A DNA stretch of 64,000 nt from an uncultured Collinsella sp. (GTDB taxonomy: Bacteria; Actinomycetota; Coriobacteriia; Coriobacteriales; Coriobacteriaceae), in the NCBI GenBank assembly GCA_902494345.1, contig CABUSV010000009.1, forward strand, positions 32,535 to 96,534, in the 5' to 3' direction. The notes under the pieces are model-generated. The model had not been told where the DNA came from. It worked only from the letters and a program-made list of their open reading frames with translations, and made no database searches. Shown piece by piece: positions 60,118 through 64,000 of the stretch; the first letter of the stretch is position 1, and every line of letters starts with the position of its first letter. Position numbers and translations under genes: made by a program.

Positions 60118-61656
60118 CTATTCCGCATCGACCACGCGGAGCAGATATGCCACGCGCGTTGCAGCCGTGCACTTAAAACGCTCGTCCGCGCGAACTCCGG
60201 CGACCCACACCACGGCACCCCCCGGCGCCGTCCTCACCATGGGCACGCCGGCGCGCTCGGAAACGGGAATGCGAGCCTCACCTAGCAAGTCGGATACTTT
60301 CTTGCTTCGACCACTCATCCCTAACGGGCACATCACGTCTCCCGGTGCAGGACCGTCCACCCACAGGCGCGCCAATCGCGCCTCGGCAGGGATCTCGCCA
60401 CGCGAGCCCGCCAGGATCCGCTCACTATCGCTGTCGGCAAAACCCAGGGCAGCCGCGTCTACCAAAGCTGTCACTTCCCCGGCAGCTGCAAGCTCACGGG
60501 CGCGGCGCACGATATCGCATCCCGGCTCAACGGCCATCGGTTCTGTGACCAGCATACGTCCCCCGCCCAACGGCAAACGACCGGGTACGGTAACCCAGTC
60601 CGCGACCAGACCCTCGCGAGCCGCCGGCGCCTTGAACGCCAGCATGCCAAACTCAATGCGTGCGTCAATCCCCGCCGGAAGCGTGACCGAGCCGGCGCCC
60701 TCGGCAACGCAGGAAAGGACTCGCTCCACATGTCGCATCTCTGGACGAGCGTCCGGATCGATGCGCTTAATCGCCAGTCGCACGATGCGCCGCGCGATTA
60801 CCACCTCGGCCGCAGCAAGGCGCCTGGCATCGAGCACCAGCGCGCCCGCCGCCTCCTTACGCAGGCAGCTTCGAAACGCCTGTGCCGAAAGCTGAGACAA
60901 AAACGCGTCCTCATCGCCTAAGATCTCGCAGGCGGCGCCAATCGTCTTGCAGACGCTCGCGTTGCGCTGCGCCACCACCGGCATCACTCGATGGCGCACG
61001 TAGTTTCGCAGATACGAGATATCCTCATTGCTCTCGTCTTCACGCCACGGCTGACCATGTACCTGTAGATAGCCCACGAGCTCGCCATGAGTTAGGTCGA
61101 GCAAGGGACGCACCACGATATTCCTCCGGCGAGGAATGCTCGATAGGCCAGCGGGCCCCGAACCCTTAATCGCGTTCATCAAAAACGTTTCCGCGCGATC
61201 CGAAGACGTGTGCGCGGTGCAGATACGAGCCGCCGTTCGCGGTGCCCCCGTCTGGGCGCAGAGCTCGCGAACATACCTCCGCGCCGCGGCATAGCGCACC
61301 TCGCGGGCTGCGGCCTCAATATTGCCCGACTCCCCATCAAAATAAGCGTGCTCCACGCACAGCGGTAAACCATATTTCGCGCAAAGCTCACGCACAAAGG
61401 CCTCGTCGCCATCGGACGCCTTGCCGCGCAGATGATGGTTTACATGCAGCACATGCAGGCGCTCGCGAGCAATGGGGGCAACACCGCGTCCGTCTTGGAT
61501 ATCCAGCTTTGATGTGCACGCCATAAGAAGCAGTGCCGTCGAGTCCGCGCCGCCTGATACCATGAGCACGACAGGAGCTGCCTGCTGCCTCGTCCGGGTC
61601 TCATCGACTGCCCCAGGCACGGCATGGTGTCCGTAATGCTGTGATACCGTTGGCAT
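60118..61656 (-). CDS. tilS: tRNA(Ile)-lysidine synthetase
   Basis: The 512-residue enzyme converts C34 of tRNA-Ile(CAU) to lysidine, changing codon reading from Met to Ile. The N-terminal PP-loop is SGGADS (34-39). VLHVNHHLRGKASDGDEAFV, RYAAARRYVRELC, TAHTSSDRAETFLMNAIKGSG and RPLLDLTHGELVGYLQVHGQPW are family blocks. The C-terminal half contains the tRNA-recognition domains. GAGGAGGAAG precedes ATG 61656. The start is 48 bp from the divergent MBL gene. Confidence 0.95.
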   Translation of the reverse strand: MPTVSQHYGHHAVPGAVDETRTRQQAAPVVLMVSGGADSTALLLMACTSKLDIQDGRGVAPIARERLHVLHVNHHLRGKASDGDEAFVRELCAKYGLPLCVEHAYFDGESGNIEAAAREVRYAAARRYVRELCAQTGAPRTAARICTAHTSSDRAETFLMNAIKGSGPAGLSSIPRRRNIVVRPLLDLTHGELVGYLQVHGQPWREDESNEDISYLRNYVRHRVMPVVAQRNASVCKTIGAACEILGDEDAFLSQLSAQAFRSCLRKEAAGALVLDARRLAAAEVVIARRIVRLAIKRIDPDARPEMRHVERVLSCVAEGAGSVTLPAGIDARIEFGMLAFKAPAAREGLVADWVTVPGRLPLGGGRMLVTEPMAVEPGCDIVRRARELAAAGEVTALVDAAALGFADSDSERILAGSRGEIPAEARLARLWVDGPAPGDVMCPLGMSGRSKKVSDLLGEARIPVSERAGVPMVRTAPGGAVVWVAGVRADERFKCTAATRVAYLLRVVDAE

Positions 61657-61704
61657 TCGCTTCCTCCTCTATTCGTCCGCACCCATTGTATCCTTTGGAA
61701 TCTT

Positions 61705-62514
61705 ATGTCTTGCCTGCACCTTCATATCCTCGGCAGTGGCTCTAAAGGCAACTGCGCACTCATCGAGGGCCCGCAGGGGCTCATTATGGTCGATGACGGA
61801 CTGTCTCGCCGCGAGACATTAAAGCGCATGGCAGAACTGGGGCTCTCGACAGACAACGTCTCGGCTCTTCTCATTACTCATGAGCATAGCGATCACATCA
61901 AGGGCCTCGATGTCTGGTGCAAGCACTGGCACGGCCCCCTCTTTGCCAGCAGGGGCACTCTTTCGAACAAAGAAAATCTTTCTCATCTGCCTGTCGAGGA
62001 ATTCGATCCCGGTGACACCCTATCCATTGCCGGCATCCACGTGCAAACCTACTCAACGTCACACGATGTCATCAATCCAGTCGGCTATCGATTCGACACC
62101 CTCGATGATTCCATCGGTTTTGCCACCGACACCGGAGAGCTATCGAGCCAAGCCATGAACACCCTCGAAGATTGTCGAGTCCTCGCACTCGAAAGCAACC
62201 ACGATGTGACCATGCTGCGCGAGGGAGAATATCCCCGCTTTCTTCAGGAGCGCATCCTGTCTGCAAGGGGACACCTCTCCAATGGCCAAGCCGCCGAAGC
62301 CGCGCGCGAACTTGTTACCGAACGCACCGAACAGCTCATTGCCATGCATATCAGCCAAGATAACAATCGTCCGAGCCTTACCGTCAAAAGCTATGCCAAA
62401 GCTCTGACCGCAACCCTGGATGACGAGGTCGGCAGCTCCGCAACCCTTCTCCAAGGATCGCGAAAACTCTCGATACGCCCCGCAAGCCAGCATCGGCCAG
62501 TAACCATTCAATAG
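61705..62514 (+). CDS. MBL-fold metallo-hydrolase, WalJ/YycJ family
   Basis: The 269-residue protein begins MSCLHLHILGSGSKGNCALIE and has the metal site H59-E-H61-S-D63-H64, then STSHDVINPVGY, GFATDTGELS, LALESNHDVTML and GHLSNGQAAEAA. These are the marks of the YycJ/WalJ group, which in Firmicutes sits by the WalRK two-component genes and acts on DNA (5'-3' exonuclease of mismatch repair in Bacillus). No walRK is seen here. Confidence 0.92.
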   Translation: MSCLHLHILGSGSKGNCALIEGPQGLIMVDDGLSRRETLKRMAELGLSTDNVSALLITHEHSDHIKGLDVWCKHWHGPLFASRGTLSNKENLSHLPVEEFDPGDTLSIAGIHVQTYSTSHDVINPVGYRFDTLDDSIGFATDTGELSSQAMNTLEDCRVLALESNHDVTMLREGEYPRFLQERILSARGHLSNGQAAEAARELVTERTEQLIAMHISQDNNRPSLTVKSYAKALTATLDDEVGSSATLLQGSRKLSIRPASQHRPVTIQ

Positions 62515-62524
62515 ACTGTCCTAG

Positions 62525-62568
62525 ACAGCAAAAGGGGCCGAGAATCGCTTCCCAGCCCCTTTTGCTGT
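62525..62568. terminator. Bidirectional terminator between MBL and hsp20 genes
   Basis: ACAGCAAAAGGGGC pairs with GCCCCTTTTGCTGT, followed by CTTTT on the plus strand. Confidence 0.88.
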
Positions 62569-62596
62569 CTTTTAATAGCGCAGAACACCAACGAAG

Positions 62597-63028
62597 TTAG
62601 TCGATGGAGATCTTCGTAACGTTCTTCTTCTCGACGATCTTGGGGACCGTAACGGTCAGGATGCCGTCAGCGTACTTAGCCGAGAGGCCCTCGCTCGAAG
62701 CGTCCTTTAGATACACGCCACGCGTCGCGCTGTACGTGCTGAACTCCTTCTGCAGGAAGTTCTTGCCCTCGTTCTCCTCGTCTTCCTCGACATTCACGCT
62801 AATGGACAGACGACCCTCGTTAAGCTCGACATCGATATCGTCCTTGGCGACGCCGGTCAGATAAGCCTTGACCTCATAGCCGTCGCCCTTATCCTCAACG
62901 TCAACGGGAAACGCCTTGGAAGCAATCGAGTTGTTTGCAAGGTCAGTCATATCATCAAACAGATCGAACAGCGAGCTAGCAGAAGGACGAACGCCAAAAA
63001 CCGAACGATAAGGAACCATGCTTGCCAT
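62597..63028 (-). CDS. Small heat-shock protein, Hsp20/alpha-crystallin family
   Basis: ATG 63028 (MASMVPYRSVFGVRPSASSL) behind AAAGGAG gives 143 residues. The alpha-crystallin domain runs about 40-140: FPVDVEDKGDGYEVKAYLTG, VAKDDIDVELNEGRLSISV, and the conserved AKYADGILTVTVPK (A-x-x-x-G-x-L motif). The C-terminal IxI-type region is KNVTKISI. It is an ATP-independent holdase. The 277-bp upstream region holds no CIRCE site or properly spaced HAIR box that I can see, although TGAGTC and GACTCA half-sites occur. Confidence 0.93.
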   Translation of the reverse strand: MASMVPYRSVFGVRPSASSLFDLFDDMTDLANNSIASKAFPVDVEDKGDGYEVKAYLTGVAKDDIDVELNEGRLSISVNVEEDEENEGKNFLQKEFSTYSATRGVYLKDASSEGLSAKYADGILTVTVPKIVEKKNVTKISID

Positions 63029-63305
63029 GTTTACCACTCCTTTTAAGGACTGCCGAGTCATCTTCTAGGTGACTGGGACTTCTTTTGACGCTCTTATATA
63101 TGCCCACCCAGTGCTCATATATACATCGACTATAAAGTTTTTTGAGTCTAGTACTATAAGCATATCTAAGTGTGTTTGACTCAGGTTTTAATAAGGTTAA
63201 GGTTCTTTGAACCAGAGCTTAAATAACAAGTATGTTCACAGCTACAAATAGCAAGGGGCTTACAATGAGCGCGTACACGTTGTTGGTAACGAGCTAAAGG
63301 GCATC

Positions 63306-63773
63306 ATGGACGACCAAAACCAGAACAAAATGTTTATGCCGACGCAGGGGGAAGATACTTCCACGCAGCCGCCGCAGTTCCATCGCCCCCACATCTCGCA
63401 AGAGCCCATTAATGATCCGGAGCCCGAGTATGTGACGAGAAATCGATATCAAACGCTCGAGGATGCCCAAACGGGACGTAAACATATGGGCGTCGCCTCG
63501 GGAGACCCTGTATATCTGAAAGACGCACCATTATCTAAAAACAGCGCAGCTAGTGATGAGCCGATGAAAGCATCCGCCACTCATCGACAAAGAGGTCCTC
63601 GACCAAAGCAAACCTTGACGCATTCGGCTCGCTATCTCGAAACGCCAAAACAGGGAAAATCAATCTTTGTTTCGACAAGTAAACGACGCAAGCAGCATCG
63701 ACTGACAATCCTGCTTTTGATCATTGCGGTCATAGCAGTTGCCCTTGTTATTCGATTTATCTTCTTTAAATAA
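63306..63773 (+). CDS. Hypothetical tail-anchored membrane protein
   Basis: The 155-residue protein starts at ATG 63306 (GGGC-rich weak ribosome site). Residues 1-130 are hydrophilic, rich in Gln, Pro, Lys and Arg and probably disordered. Residues about 131-153 (RLTILLLIIAVIAVALVIRFIFF) form one C-terminal helix, which suggests a tail anchor with a cytoplasmic N-terminal part. No domain is recognised. It lies between hsp20 and the rRNA operon end. Confidence 0.7.
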   Translation: MDDQNQNKMFMPTQGEDTSTQPPQFHRPHISQEPINDPEPEYVTRNRYQTLEDAQTGRKHMGVASGDPVYLKDAPLSKNSAASDEPMKASATHRQRGPRPKQTLTHSARYLETPKQGKSIFVSTSKRRKQHRLTILLLIIAVIAVALVIRFIFFK

Positions 63774-63841
63774 AGGCTCAATACCAAAAACGATAAGATC
63801 GTCTGGTGTAATAGAGTCATTTACGCCCCGTAAACGCAAAA

Positions 63842-63869
63842 AAGGGGGAGGCCGCGTGGCCTCCCCCTT
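63842..63869 (-). terminator. Terminator of the rRNA operon
   Basis: AAGGGGGAGGCC and GGCCTCCCCCTT form a perfect 12-bp stem around GCGT; the minus strand continues TTTTTTGCG, just past the 5S 3' end. Confidence 0.92.
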
Positions 63870-63900
63870 CCAAGTTCGATGACGGCTCGGTGCCGTCCAC

Positions 63901-64000
63901 CGGTCAGCGGCGCCCTGGCCTCCCACGGGCTGACCCCGCAGTACTCTCGGCGCGATGGGGCTTAGCTTCCGGGTTCGGAACGGGACCGGGCGTGCCCCCC
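63901..64000 (-). rRNA. rrf: 5S ribosomal RNA, 3' part (cut by window edge)
   Basis: The minus strand reads GGGCACGCCCGGTCCCGTTC, then CGAACCCGGAAGCTAAGCCC and GAGAGTACTGC, which are the conserved loops of bacterial 5S rRNA. About the first 15-20 bases lie beyond the right edge. The 3' end is placed near 63901 by pairing convention and is approximate. 23S and 16S genes are expected upstream, outside the window. Confidence 0.93.

Noticed and set aside
63029..63300. CIRCE or HAIR element before hsp20
   Set aside because: TGAGTC and GACTCA half-sites exist but the spacing is far from the seven bases of HAIR and the CIRCE halves are absent.

Overview
The window looks like a chromosomal piece of a Coriobacteriia gut actinobacterium, most probably Collinsella. 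This is an inference from the high-GC coding style, Gram-positive sortase-anchored proteins, the tilS-hpt-ftsH order, a small bacterial SRP RNA, and many sugar-PTS and peptide/drug transporters. No species marker was searched. Genes lie on both strands. Most long open frames opposite real genes are shadows caused by GC-rich third positions.

Layout. 1-8.5 kb: start of an ABC exporter (cut by the left edge), two cell-wall-anchored surface proteins (a coiled-coil LANTG protein and a giant BspA/beta-helix/CNA-B adhesin) and the SRP RNA. 9-15.8 kb: a tadA-glycerate kinase fusion, tRNA-Ser(UGA), a TetR regulator, lemA, ilvE, a DedA protein and cysE. 15.8-25.5 kb: a MarR regulator with a heterodimeric ABC exporter, a nitroreductase, two hypotheticals, a Fis-type regulator with a degenerate AAA domain, YeiH and a GntR regulator. 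25.6-37.7 kb: glmS; then a PRD regulator flanked by two paralogous MFS carriers, a YtcJ-type amidohydrolase and a small membrane protein, all with the same 18-bp palindrome upstream; then a LacI regulator and a HAD phosphatase. 37.9-39.6 kb: larE followed by an 867-bp gene-poor stretch of repeats. 39.6-47.2 kb: a PTS operon (EIIBC, GatZ-type aldolase subunit, transaldolase-like protein, split transketolase, EIIA) with a divergent LacI regulator. 47.3-57 kb: a secreted nuclease, an EF-G-like GTPase, an amino-acid ABC importer, RlmD-type RNA methyltransferase, a PHP phosphatase and an aminotransferase. 57.3-64 kb: ftsH, hpt, tilS, walJ-like MBL protein, hsp20, a tail-anchored protein and the 3' part of a 5S rRNA on the minus strand, so an rRNA operon lies beyond the right edge.

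The most unusual content is intergenic. There are five long hairpin elements whose outer arms (19-41 bp) differ completely in sequence from copy to copy while the layout is kept; two larger hairpins of another family; REP-like palindromes, many with a GGGACAG core; a four-unit nested repeat upstream of glmS; an array of ten TAGAGAGA octamers with near-helical spacing beside a fragment of a winged-helix gene; and a possible pseudoknot inside the PTS operon. The giant adhesin has an apparent frameshift in a G7 tract inside its signal-peptide coding sequence, which could be a phase switch or a sequencing error.
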